From contig CAJZBQ010000033.1 in assembly GCA_914767885.1 (NCBI GenBank), forward strand, positions 372,001-436,000: a stretch of DNA of 64,000 nucleotides. The letters run 5' to 3'. The notes under the pieces were generated by a model. The model saw only the letters and a list, made by a program, of their open reading frames with translations, had not been told where the DNA came from and ran no database searches. Shown here piece by piece: positions 23,289-33,872 of this stretch. Numbering within the stretch: position 1 is the first letter of the stretch; each line of letters opens with the position of its first letter. Position numbers and translations under genes: made by a program. This DNA is from Blepharisma stoltei. Its lineage: Eukaryota > Ciliophora > Heterotrichea > Heterotrichida > Blepharismidae.

Positions 23289-23995
23289 TTAAGCCTTTGT
23301 TCTTTTTTGTCTGCGAGCTTCTTGCTGTTCTTTAAGGTTCTTTTCTCTGATTGCGTTGGCTTTAGCTTTGAAGATGGAATCCATAAGAACTCTCTTGTTC
23401 TTGTACATATTTCCTTTGGCTCCCACGTAAAAATCGTGATAAAGAGTTTTGTCGATTTTTGTGCTGGCTCTGTATTTTCTTAACTCCCCACCTCTCAATG
23501 AGTGTGATCAAAAAAATTTTGTTAGCTCACAGGGTTGTTGTTTTTTTTTTATATAAAAATTTTATTTTAAAATGCAATTTATTTAAAATTAAACAGAATT
23601 AACTAGAGATTTCATTATATAATTATCACTTATATATCAAAATACTAATATTAATTTTTTTCACTCACAGAGGGGAGTAAGAGTCTTCTTAAAACTCTTT
23701 GACGCCTCATCCACATGATCTTTTCTGGCATTCTAGCTTCAGCTGTACCTTTTCTTTTGCCGAGACCGGTGTGTCTGCCTTTTTTAACACTTTCTTTGAA
23801 GAGGTTGGCTCGGACTCGGGAGTGGATTGCTTGAGGAGTTTTGACGATGAAGCCATCCTTTACGAGTTTGCGAATGTTTTGACGAGAGTTGGCTAAGGAA
23901 ATTTCTTGAATTTCATTTGGATCCATCCATACACGTCGTTTACCACATTTCAGAACACTTGCAGCCAGACGCTTTTGGAGCCTGAGAGTGACCAT
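23289..23995 (-). CDS. RPL19: Ribosomal protein eL19 (60S)
   Basis: 169 aa after removal of the insert. Starts [20 protein letters not shown], continues [38 protein letters not shown] and [10 protein letters not shown]; after the insert [19 protein letters not shown]. This is full-length eL19 with the usual basic C-terminus. The insert 23481-23677 falls between LRRLL and RKYRAS and is removed at TTA/TAA sites with the frame kept. Confidence 0.95.
23481..23677 (-). mobile_element. Short family-A IES in eL19 gene
   Basis: 197 bp flanked by TAA on the plus strand (23481-23483, 23678-23680), i.e. TTA on the gene strand. Ends are CTCCCCACCTCTCAATGAGT and TCACTCACAGAGGGGAG; a diverged palindrome partner (GTTAGCTCACAGGG) lies near 23520. 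It seems to be a shortened family-A copy lacking the spaced second word. Its removal is needed to make an intact essential ribosomal protein. Confidence 0.9.
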
Positions 23996-24692
23996 ATTTT
24001 ATGGTATAAAGACATTATGACTTTATTCACTTTTCTGCTTTTTAAAGTTGTGAGTTCTTTATTGCTTTTAGCACTCACTCCCGCCCCCCCTTTAAATTGA
24101 AACAAAATATAGGTAAAATTCCTACTTTTTTTTGGGAAATTACCCCCCCTTTAAATTGAAACAAAATTTTACTATAATAGAAAATTTTATAGGTAAAAAT
24201 CATTATTTTATATGTAAATACGTTAATACCCTATTTAATATGCTTCAAACATATAAGATTTAGAAATTAAACTCTATTTTGTCCAATTGTTATGGGGAGA
24301 GTTAGAAGAATACAATTTCAGCAAGTTTACACTTTGAGATTGAGAAATTTATGAATTAATTTTTCATGAAATTCTTTAAATTTATATAATTTATTTTCTA
24401 TAAAATTTTATCTCTGAAAAAATTTTTATATATAAATGTTTTTATAAAAAAATTTTCTTAACCCCCCTTTAAAATTGAAACAAAATTTTTTGTTTCAATT
24501 TAAAGGGGGGGGGAGTCAGTTATATCGATGAAATTAATTTATGAAAGCTTTATCTGAAAATCACAGTAATTTCTATTCTTTTTGATATAATGGATTTTAT
24601 AAAATGAATAATCCTTTAAAGATGCTTTAGGCCAGTCATTAATTATTTTGACGAATCTTTTATTTAATTTTCGCATATCATTTTATTTAATA
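23996..24692. other. Intergenic region with family-B element
   Basis: Between the divergent eL19 and porin genes; mostly taken up by the family-B element at 24075-24515. Confidence 0.5.
24075..24515 (-). mobile_element. Family-B MITE/IES (TTTAAATTGAAACAAAA word)
   Basis: 441 bp flanked by TCA (24075-24077, 24516-24518). The left end is CTCCCGCCCCCCCTTTAAAT with the word repeated after a spacer of about 40 nt; the right end is a palindrome of the same word closing in GGGGGGGGGAG. So it has the family-A layout with a different word, in reverse orientation. Confidence 0.82.
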
Positions 24693-25568
24693 ATGGCTAA
24701 ATTAGAAAACTATCAAAATTTGACTAAAACTCATAAAGGTATAGTCTAGCCAGATATCCTTGATAATGGATTTTGCTATAAAAAAGACGTTCAGGTAAAT
24801 TTATACGCCAACATAATTGGTAAACTCCCTGGAAAGCTTTCAATTTGGCATTTGGAAAAAGACCCTTTCAAAAAAGTCTCAGCATTTTCTAGACTATCCT
24901 ATCAATATGATGATTTAACATTTAAAAACCAACTCAACACCTTTTTAAATCATAAATTCATCTGTGAATTTGCTCCTTCTGATAACCAAAATGTAAAATT
25001 AAGGGCAGAGCTCAACTCAAATCTTAGAGAATCCTATTTCAATAGAAATAGTCTTATTTTAGACTGCAATTACCCTAATTTCAATGGATCTTTATCTATC
25101 ACAAACAATTGCATCCTTAAACTGACTAGTGTCATTGGCTCAAAGTTTGGAATTGGCTTTGACGCTGCTTATGATGCATTGAAGCCTCATTTCCCAATTT
25201 ATAATGGAGCATTATGGTGGAAGAACGATAGTTTTAACGTGGTTGTTAAACACCAAAGCATGAATCAAGATATATATGAATTAGGAACAGTATATGTCTA
25301 TGGCTTTACAGAGCTAAACAAAACAAAAATAGCTTGTGAGATGAAAAAAGAGCCTAATAAAGACCCTGAGTTGAGATTTGCGTTAATGAGGAACCTAACT
25401 AAAAATAGTTCAGCTAAATTTAGACTGGCAGGAAATGAAGTAGCAGGATCTTTGAAAGTAAAAGTGAATCCACATTTAACAGTCATCACATCAGCGAATT
25501 TAAGAAATATGCCGCTATTGAGCCCAGAAAATACAGAATTTGGAGTAAAATTGAAATTGAACTTTTAG
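24693..25568 (+). CDS. Mitochondrial outer-membrane porin (VDAC)
   Basis: 286 aa with one 15-nt intron (24739-24753, GTATAGTCTAGCCAG). The N-terminus MAKLENYQNL, then DILDNGFCY, matches the VDAC N-terminal helix and first strand; the rest alternates hydrophobic and polar residues as beta strands of a 19-stranded barrel, ending with GVKLKLNF, the typical C-terminal porin strand. VDAC passes metabolites and nucleotides across the outer membrane. Length is as expected for the family (about 280). The intron joins AAA G to AT ATC. Confidence 0.88.
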
Positions 25569-25583
25569 TTTTTAAAATCATAA

Positions 25584-26586
25584 CTATTTCTTAGTCTTAT
25601 TGGTAATTAATGAGTGCAAAGAAAGCACAGTTCTTGTAATTGAAGCCAAATAAAGCGATAGATAGCTATTATTCTCATCAACTGCAAATGCTTGATTCAA
25701 CACGCTTGTATTTGGCAAAAGATTTAGAACTTCTTGAAGCTTGTGGAAAATTTCATTATTCGCTTTGCGCCCATCAAGAACTTCTTGAAGATAATCTTGG
25801 ATTTCTGTAAGTCTGCTTAACATTGCTTTAAGAGCTGCTATTTTATGCTGAGTTTCTGTAGCTAAGCTATAGCTCTTAAATCTATTTGAATTGCTATAGA
25901 CACATTTTAGGTTAGCCAATTTTTTAAAAAATAAAATTAGATAACATATAGCAGCTTTTAATAGCAGATATAGAGAGAAATCAGTTTTAACTGGTAAATT
26001 GAAGGTCCATAGCTATCTATAGCTGTAAATAAACAATAGTTGCAGCTACATCTCTAACATCTCTCAGCAAATGTTCAACTCCTACATCTTCTGCTTCTGA
26101 AGCTCCTAGCATTGTAGGCACATGAACGAAATTCTTCACAATATTTCCATCCTCATTCACATCTTCTTTAGAATAATATGCCTGCGCAGGAAGTTCCAAA
26201 GTTTCTGCAGCTTTCACATCTATGACAACTAATATAGGATTTGGCACGTATTGCTTGAAGCTTTCATTTATTTGGATGTCAGGTGCTTTTACGCCTGGCC
26301 CGGTGCTATACCAGCCTACAATTTTTTCACGAGCGTTGATTCTCTTATACATTCCAAACATTTCATCGAGATAATTGTGATCCAAAAACCACACTTTGGC
26401 GTCTTGGGAGTCTTCTTCAAAGGGAACTGCGAATGAGTTTGAAACATCAAGGCGGCCTTTCCAGACTTCGCCTAATAGGACTCCAGCAACTCTTTTATTG
26501 CTCATCTCTTTGGCAACTCTGTTGAAATGATCGACGACGGATAAAAGGACTAAAGGATGCACGACGACCTCTTCTATTTTTTGCAT
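25584..26586 (-). CDS. PSMD7: 26S proteasome regulatory subunit Rpn8 (PSMD7)
   Basis: 280 aa after removal of a 160-bp insert. N-terminal MPN domain: [19 protein letters not shown], then [39 protein letters not shown]. The metal-binding His of active JAMM proteases is absent (WYSTG), as in the non-catalytic Rpn8, which pairs with Rpn11 in the lid. The C-terminal part ([46 protein letters not shown]) matches the Rpn8 helical tail. The insert splits ATIV^YSLATETQ. Human Rpn8 is 324 aa; the charged C-terminal extension is missing here. Confidence 0.92.
25870..26029 (-). mobile_element. 160-bp TA-bounded IES in Rpn8 gene
   Basis: Removal between the TA at 26031/26030 and the TA at 25871/25870 (gene strand) joins GTT TA to T AGC and restores the frame without an intron. 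The insert is AT-rich and carries stops in all relevant frames. AGCTATAG occurs near both ends. It lacks the CTCCCC termini of the MITE families, so it is a different, older-looking IES. Confidence 0.75.
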
Positions 26587-26620
26587 TTTTATTAAGAAAT
26601 GTTTTTATATAAATTGGGAA

Positions 26621-28938
26621 TTATTTCATTTTAAGCTTGAGCTTGCTTTTTGCTGCTTCAATTTTTCAGGCTCGGAATAAGAGACTGAGGACAATGGATT
26701 TGGAAAACATGCGTGATCTACAAGAAAATATAGTTTTTTGATATTTTTCTATTGTAGAATGGGAAAGATTAGAGGAAGATTTAATGGGGGTTGGGTTTTG
26801 ATGCTGAAATTTGAATTTTTCAAAGACTTCTTTTATTTGGAGAATTGAAGGTTGAGCAGGATCATTTTTGGAGCTAGTAGAATCGAAGTCTGAGGGATTG
26901 AGAGTTAATTTTTTAACTACTCTAACCGGTTTAGGGTTTTGAGAAAGGGGTATTTTCATAGATGCTGGGACAGGTAAAGGCGAAGATCTTATGATCTCTA
27001 TTGAAGATTTTGCTATCTGTGTATCAATTGATTTTTCAATTTTGATATCAGATAGTGCTAACGATATTGTTTCTTCAAATTTTCCTTCTTTTTGCAAATG
27101 TTCAGTATTTATAGATTTAACTGTTGAACTATTTGTGCTTGCATTATTGTTTATTTCTGTTTTTATATCTATTTTTATTTCCTTTTCTTCTGATTTATCA
27201 TTATTTGATTTAGATTGCTTTTCATTATTTTTTAATATCTGGCATTCTTTTATTTCCATTTTTGAGCCAGCTTCTACACCTTTTGTCTGCTCTTTTAAAA
27301 GAAGATCTGTTTCTCTCTCTTCTTGCACACTCATTGCTTTCCCTTCTGATTTATTACTTTCCTTTTCCTTAAGATCTGTTAAAGCTTTAGAATCATTTCA
27401 AATTAACTCATTACCATTTTTTGCAGTTTTTGATAATAAATTATCAACTTTTTGTAAACTATCTCGCCTTTCATTAGCTGAGCCATTTTCCTCAGCCAAG
27501 CATATAGTGATTGATCGCTTTGCTTTTCGACTACTATGCCTTCCTTTACCTATATGGCCTTTATTATTTTTAATTTGTGAGCTTTTTATATCTTTTAAAT
27601 TGATGGCAACACTCATAATTTCATTTGTGACAAGTCTTTCAGTCTCCAAAAAATCCGATAATTCTACTTTTTCAGCTAATATTCTATTATTTACTTCATC
27701 TATCTTATATTTAGGTGGTGATTTATTTTCAGGAACAGGCATAGTGTTTGATCGTGATAAATTTATTTTTGATTTTTTCTCCACGATTTTTGTAGCATTT
27801 TTGGATAATCTTGTTTGATTTACTTCTCTTAAAATAGGATTTGCACTTGAATTTCTTGATTTCGCTGGAGGCACAGGAGAGCTTTCTCGTCTTGGAGATG
27901 AGCTGCAGTATCTCTCAGTATTGCCTTTTTGCTTCAAGGTTTCCAAAGCTTCTTTTATATTTAAATCCAACTCAGTATTGTGATCTCCTTCAGTGTCTTG
28001 TTGTGGGCTATTAAGTAAAGAGATAGTGCTTAGCTTTAGTGTACTTACTCTGGGCTTATGTGTTTGGTCAGTGGATATTATATAGCATCTTCGCACTTAT
28101 GGACTACTTTGTCCTGAAGTCTCCCGATATGATGGGGAGCAGGCTTTAACAACCCCCTAAATTGGCAATCTTCACTATTTGGTGGATTTATCAATTTAAG
28201 GGTTCTTTCGTCAGCATGAGTAGGTAAAACCAATCCCTCGATTGTCTCTGAAGATAATGGGACGAATGGAGTCCACAAGCATGGAGACGTCATATTTAAG
28301 TTATGGGTACTTTTGCAAGGATATGAAATATGGATAAAAAATTTCTTTATGCGTTCTCTCAGTTGGGCAGTGTCCTGAAAATGATGAGATGCAATTTTAA
28401 TAAGAATTTCTTCAAATTGATTAAAATCCAACGAAGCCTTTGACAGTGAGGCTGTTCCAACAGATTTTGTAGCTAATGTTCTGAGGTCTGGTTGAGATAT
28501 TAAATCCTAATTAGATACTACAGGAGAGATTCTTACTCTCCTAATGACTTTAAATTGGGACAAAAAAACGGTTCCAATTTAAAGGTAAGTTAAGTTTATT
28601 AAAACTAAAATATATATTGGATGAAATATTTTGAAATTTAAATTTTTATAAAGAATTAATGAATTGTTTATAATATTCTACCGTACATTTTCCATTAAAT
28701 TCGGTAAATAAAAATTTCATATTGAATAAGTTTATTCCAATTTAAAGGGGTTAAGGTGCCCAAAATATTGAAATTTTACCGTTATTTTGTTCCAATTTGA
28801 AGCGGGAGGAGGAGATAGAATTTTGCAGAGCTTTTGTAGCTCTAAAAGTGATATTTTTCCATCCGATCCTTTGTGCTTATTAAATAATGATTTGATTTTT
28901 GCTTTATTCAGCTCGAATAAGATAAAATCAGTGTTCAT
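26621..28938 (-). CDS. EF-hand-like N-terminus with long low-complexity region, unknown
   Basis: Starts MNTDFILFELNKAKIKSLFN at 28938 and has an EF-hand-like segment (NKHKGSDGKISLLELQKLC). An IES (28534-28816) and then a 15-nt intron (28507-28521) follow; the joined product continues KILRISPDLISQPDLRTLA and LDFNQFEEILIKIA. At 28078-28096 the frame ends in TAA while the downstream frame (shifted by -1) is open: no 15/16-nt intron resolves this, so a frameshift, an unusual intron or a sequence error must be assumed. The rest is Ser/Lys/Asn-rich, crosses TGA codons at two places and stops at 26621, 34 bp from the Rpn8 start. Confidence 0.6.
28534..28816 (+). mobile_element. Family-B-like IES in EF-hand-like gene
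   Basis: 283 bp between TA sites (28534-28535, 28817-28818). Left end TTACTCTCCTAATGACTTTA with the TTTAAATTGGGAC word and its palindrome partner; right end has GTTCCAATTTAAAGG and GTTCCAATTTGAAGCGGGAG spaced as a tandem pair. Exact removal joins ATT CTA to AGA ATC TCT CCT in frame on the minus strand. Confidence 0.8.
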
Positions 28939-29094
28939 TTATATGAGATAATATACTCTAAATCACTGAATAATTATTTATTCAAAGGCCTCCATAAATT
29001 TATAATTAATTCCAACTAATTATTATAATATATTTTTCAAGCAACTATGTCAATAATTTTCAAATAATAAATGTAATTTAGAATTGCGAACAAT

Positions 29095-29895
29095 ATGTCA
29101 ATTTCATCAAGAAATAAATCACCGTTTTCGAAGCAAATCTCAAATATTTTACTAATATCTTCGCATCCATCATACACACAAATTTTCGAATATGCAGATA
29201 AAGTTATTATCCCAAAGTCTGTATTCCAAGGAATTAGAAGGGTCAAATGTCCGTTTCCTCCAGTAATCTTGCTGACTTCGCTCAGATATAAATTCATTCC
29301 TGTACAGTGTGGATGCCTAGAAGATACTTGCCAAGAAGATTATATATATTGTCCTTTATGAATTATGAATAGGCTAGGTTTCAGGTCTAAGCATAATACT
29401 AAATGCGGGATTTTACTTGAAATTCTTCCTTTGAATTCTCAGCATTATTATATTTATCCAAGCTTGTCAATTATCTCTATATATGTTCCTGAAAAAATTG
29501 ATGAAGATGAAATAAAGCACGCGCTGATGAATTATACGGTGGCAAGAAAAGAAGAATGAATAAAAGTAAAAGATATTTAGCTATTTCTGAGGAATAAAGA
29601 AGTTAAAGTATATATTGCTGATGTTTGTCCTGGAAATATATCAATAATTAATTCAGCTGATTTTGAGATTTTATTTGTCGAAGAGCCGAGCAGTTCAAAA
29701 ACTTCTATAAGAGAAAGGCTAGAAGCGTTTGAGAAAAAACATTTAAAAGTTACTGAAAATTTTGGAATTCCTGATTTGCCTCTTCAAACACAAAAACTCT
29801 GCTTTTTAAATAGCTTTAAAAAGAATCTTAATTTCCTTGAAGAAATTTTGTTGCTTGCTAATAAAGATGGGTTAATTGTTCTAAAATACAAATAA
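29095..29895 (+). CDS. Unknown protein with TGA-Trp codons and a 15-nt intron
   Basis: From ATG 29095 the frame runs through TGA codons (CPLWIMNRL and KEEWIKVK) and a 15-nt intron at 29566-29580 (GTAAAAGATATTTAG) to TAA at 29895, giving 261 aa. The second half (YIYPSLSIISIYVPEKIDED, then VEEPSSSKTSIRERLEAFEK) looks reliably coding. The first 90 residues are Cys/Pro/Ser-rich and less convincing, and the start could instead be ATG 29365. No family recognised. Confidence 0.6.
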
Positions 29896-30032
29896 AAACT
29901 TTTTAAAATGAAATCTAATTAATAATAAAATTTATGATTTAGAATGTAAGCTGCTCAAAATTTAATAGAAAAGCTGAGATTTCTCTCTAGAATAATATTA
30001 AAATATTTTTATAAGGATTTTATATTGAAAAA

Positions 30033-30608
30033 ATGTTTTACTCGCTTGAAGAGTGAGTTAATTCCTAATAAGAATTCAATGATTTTACTGATTTAGTGTG
30101 GAGTAAGAAAAAAGGGAGAAAATCCAAAAATATCAAAGAAAAATTAAAGCCGACTCCAACTTCATTGAATGTAAAGCGATACTCAATCAAAAAATCTGGA
30201 CTAGACTTTCAATTTAGCAGACATGACTTTACGGACTCAACATTAAAGCAATATAAAAAGCATTCAGATATTGCTATTGGCACAGAAATAGAAGATCTAT
30301 TTCCTTTAGAAGAAGTCAGCAACTATCGCAATCAGGAGCAAAGTCGCAATTTATGAACAAGAGAAAGTGTCGAGCCATTTGATGATGCTGTATATTTTCT
30401 AAAAGGAACTTTAAATGCAGCCAAGCAATCCTCGCAGTCTCCTACTCTTCCTGCTTTAAAGCCAGCTAACCGCCCATATTCGATAACACCTACAAGGACT
30501 GTTTTGCATATTTATAAAAACCGAAGCGTGACACCGACCCAGCTAAGCACCCAGAAGCAGCTATCATTGAACAATGAACTGTATTTTAATTCTTTCAAAA
30601 ATTTTTAG
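30033..30608 (+). CDS. Small basic unknown protein
   Basis: The certain part begins VWSKKKGRKSKNIKEKLKP near 30096 and crosses one TGA (SRNLWTRESVEP) to TAG at 30608. No ATG lies in that frame. An upstream ATG at 30033 (MFYSLEE) joins smoothly as MFYSLEEFNDFTDLVWSKKK if a 20-nt GT..AG intron (GTGAGTT..AATAAG) is removed; this is longer than the usual 15 nt. Basic N-terminus, Ser/Pro-rich C-terminus (SSQSPTLPALKPANRPYS). Function unknown. Confidence 0.5.
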
Positions 30609-30785
30609 ATCATACGAATTTGTTAAGATTTGTGTTTACGTCATAAGCACTAAAAAATGAAAAAAAAATTTTGTATAAATAAATTATTTTAATAATTAAA
30701 ACACAAATTATTATTGTAGAATTTGCAAGCATTTAAATTAATTTAATTTGCTATAATTTTTATATTAAAATATATAAATTTATAA

Positions 30786-32764
30786 TTAGTATTTCACATT
30801 TCTAAATTGGTTAAAAAGTACTTTAAGCTTTCCTTCATTGGCTACAAGCACAATGTGGCCTATAATTAAATCGTTGTCTATATTAGTGATCAATTGTTGT
30901 GCTCTTTTGACAACTATTTCAGGTGCAAAAATTCCATGAACCGCATTTTTAAAATCTCCAATCTTAAAGTATTCATAGCTGCTATTTTTAACAGTTTTTC
31001 TCCTTCCCACAATAGGATTCAAGCATGGAACCCAGCTGGAAAACGTATTTCAAATGCAAACTTTTCCATTTTCTGATCCAGATATCAAATGCATATTATT
31101 ATGCGAAAAACTCGCTTTAATCGGAAATTTCTCATTTTTACAGCCTTTATATTTCTGTTTTATATTAAAATCTTCCAAACTGTAAAGCCTTATTCTTGAG
31201 TCATTTGTAGACACAATAAATTGCTGATCATCTAAAAAGTCAAAACCTGTAATTTTTCTTCCAGCTTTTTTCCTTCCTTTTCTATTTTTACATTGAATTT
31301 GTGTAAGAAAGGCTAATTTCATCTCTTGGAAATTGGTTTCATATATCATGCATTGCCCATGTGAAAGCCCAAGTAGTAGAAAATGCCCTTGAGGACTGAA
31401 AGTTGCCGCTGTAATAAAATCTGGAGCTTGATAGCAGCACTCTACCGAATAATTCGGAATATTTCAAATTCTGACTATCCGATCGAAACATCCAGTTAGG
31501 AAATAATTCGCATTCTCTGGATGAAAGCATACACTGCTTACAATTTGGGGATGCTTAAATTCCAGAGCTGGAGTTTTATTATCAATTCTTCATAGATAAA
31601 CCATACAGTCAGCACCAGCTGATATCAAAAATGTTGAGCTTCTTGACCATGACAGATCTATTACAGGCTGGGTATGTCCTTCCATAATTAAAATATGGTG
31701 TCTCAGCGCTTCGCCGTCGGCTAAGCAGACTAACTTCGAGCACATATTTTAATTATATCCGGCAAAGTTTTATCATTCTGGAGACGGACGGCAATACTAG
31801 GTAAGCAATTCTGCAGGAGGCACAGCCTAACCCAAGTTCAGATTCTGGGATGAATTTTATCTCGTGGGGAAAGAAGGCACGGCAATTGGAGAGGGGAAGC
31901 CCAGCAAAGCCCTAAGAGTCAATCGGGCAACTCCCTAACGAGAAACTGGGCATTGCATCCCAGACTACGTGCTTCTCCTTTTTGCCGAGAGTCGGCCAGA
32001 AAATCCATTTTTTGGATTTTCCGTTCAGGCAGCTCACGTCCACAAGACAGTAACTCATTCATGAGCGTCAGAGTCGGCAACACTTGCTCCAAGGTGCAGC
32101 CTGGTGATCAAAGCAAGTCACAATAGAGACTTGTGAACCCGATGCGTGAAGAGTAAGCGGGAAGACTTGGCATCTATCCACCCTGTAGGGATATCAAACA
32201 CAATAACTATTAAGTAAGTAGGCTATGTCCTTCCAAAACATTATATGTGACATCGTTAAATAGACTTAAAGAATCGCTTGAAAAGTGGCATGCGACTTCA
32301 TAGAGTTTTATAAGCGGATCATCGCCTGCTACTGCAAGATATTTCCCATCAGGACTAAATTTGAGTACCCATGTTCTAAGTGCTGAATCTTGATTTATAC
32401 AGATTTCTTGCACGATTTCTAGTCCTCCAAATTCGTAGGAGTCTTTTCGATTTTTTCTTATAAGGCTTTTAGAAGATCATGAAAAAAGCATTGCTTGGTC
32501 GACTTCTTTATGAGACGAATAATCTGTCGAATATTGAGAGTTCGAGTTAAGGGTTGGTTTGTTTTCGCTAAATTTTTCTCCGGTTTGAGAATAAAAAGGA
32601 GTGATATCAGCGTCTATTTTTGATGATGGCTCTTTGAGAGAATCAAAAGACGACGTTCTCTTGATAAGAGGAGGGAAACCAAGCTGATCTTTGGTTTCGA
32701 CGGCATCAACAAATTCTTCATCACTCGCTCCTGGGGTTTCCATATTATAAAAATTATAATGCAT
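30786..32764 (-). CDS. WDR44-like WD40-repeat protein
   Basis: 475 aa after removing the insert at 31685-32223. A disordered N-terminus of about 120 residues is followed by WD repeats: WVLKFSPDGKYLAVAGDD, EGHTQPVIDLSWSRSSTFLI, FHPENANYFLTGCFDRIVRI, KITGFDFLDDQQFIVSTNDS, KASFSHNNMHLISGSENGKV. The segment KNRKGRKKAGRKITG plus NDSRIRLYSLEDF is characteristic of WDR44 (a Rab11 effector in animals). Three WD Trp residues are TGA codons (MVYLWRID, VRIWNIP, KVCIWNTF), strong proof of UGA=Trp. A further TGA precedes SSKSLIRKNRK. Likely role in endosomal traffic, by family. Confidence 0.87.
31685..32223 (+). mobile_element. SINE/LINE-like insertion in WDR44-like gene
   Basis: 539 bp, GC-rich, flanked by a perfect 12-bp duplication TATGTCCTTCCA (31673-31684, 32224-32235). 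Starts TAATTAAAATATGGTGTCTC and ends TTAAGTAAGTAGGC (tetranucleotide-like tail). Removal rejoins NVLEGH^TQPVIDLSW, a canonical WD-repeat GH..SW spacing. Related to the element in the ankyrin gene at 21444. Confidence 0.87.
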
Positions 32765-33436
32765 TAATTCATCCTAAATGCAATTTGAAGATATTTTGAT
32801 TATAAAGAAAAGAAAATATGTTTTTGAATAAGAAAAAATGCACATATAAAGCAAGAAGCCATAATTATCATATGATTTAATGCTATGAAAATTTATTAAA
32901 AAGATGAAGTTAGGACAAGAAAATTTATAGTCTTTTTTTGATAAAAATCTTTTGTTAGTGTCATCTCTTTTCATATTTTTCAATCTTTTTGTCTATTACA
33001 AAATATTTATTTATATGAAACTCTACTTAAAATCGAAAAAAGAAGAATAATAAATATTTTAAGATTGTCAACTATAAAATATATATGCTTATTTTATCTT
33101 CAAAATCTCATTATAACCCATTAAATGTTTAAGTGCTTAATGATAAATCAATAAAGGCATTTACTTGAAAGTCAATATAAAATTTTTTATAAATTAACAA
33201 TTGAAAAAGAATTTGAAATCTGAAGCATAAGGCTTTAATTTTTCTTCTATGGCGTAAAAATAGCTCTATAGCTTTTTACTATATAATTAAATCTTTTTCA
33301 TTTAAATATATTTAAAAATGAGGATTAACTTTAAATAGTCAACCTCAAACTCTTGATATTGGCTCAATATCATTTTAACAAATAAATATCTATAAGCGCA
33401 TAATTATTTTCATAAAAACATTCTGACATTTTTTTC
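32765..33436. other. AT-rich intergenic region
   Basis: About 670 bp of strongly AT-rich DNA. A 69-codon frame on the minus strand (32774-32983) has the composition of non-coding DNA. Nothing else seen. Confidence 0.4.
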
Positions 33437-33819
33437 TTACTCCCCCCCCCCCTCCGTGAGTGAACAAAAAAATTTTGTTCACTCACGGAGGGGGGTTAAT
33501 TTTTTTTTTTAAAACAAATTTATATATAAATTTTATAAAAAATATTTTTTTTCTAAATTTAAAAAAATCCTAATTCGCAAAAATTGGAAGGCAAATATTA
33601 ATTTAATTTATAAAATTTATGTTTTAAAGAGCAATTCGTTTAAAATTAAATAGAATTAGCTCTAGATTTCATTATACTAATTATCATTTATATATCAAAA
33701 ATTATTTCCATAAAAAATTTTTCTATTAAAAAAATTTTTGTTCACTCACGGAGGGTGGGTTTTTGGACAAGAAATAGGGATTTTTCTAATGGTTTTGTTC
33801 ACTCACGAAGGGGGGGGAG
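33437..33819 (+). mobile_element. Complete family-A MITE/IES, reference copy
   Basis: 383 bp flanked by TTA (33437-33439, 33820-33822). Left end: CTCCCCCCCCCCTCCGTGAG plus GTGAACAAAA, an A-rich loop, and the exact reverse complement returning to GGAGGGGGG. Right end: GTTCACTCACGGAGG, then a spacer containing ATAGGGATTTTTCTAATGG, then GTTCACTCACGAAGG closing GGGGGGGGGAG. Intergenic, about 50 bp before the HtrA-like start. Confidence 0.88.
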
Positions 33820-33872
33820 TTAAAGCTTTCTTCAATCCAAATTAGATTGATTTTAGCCAATAAATTTCTAAT

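Noticed and set aside
26991-27818. 275-codon plus-strand frame opposite the EF-hand-like gene
   Set aside because: Mirror of a Ser/Lys-rich minus-strand coding region; its F/S/L-rich composition is typical of an antisense shadow.
29037-29297. 86-codon minus-strand frame opposite the 29095 gene
   Set aside because: The plus-strand frame continues through TGA codons and a 15-nt intron, while the minus frame meets a stop just upstream of its ATG. I cannot fully exclude it.
32774-32983. 69-codon minus-strand frame rich in F, Y, K and I
   Set aside because: Composition is that of translated AT-rich non-coding DNA and no neighbouring exon joins it.
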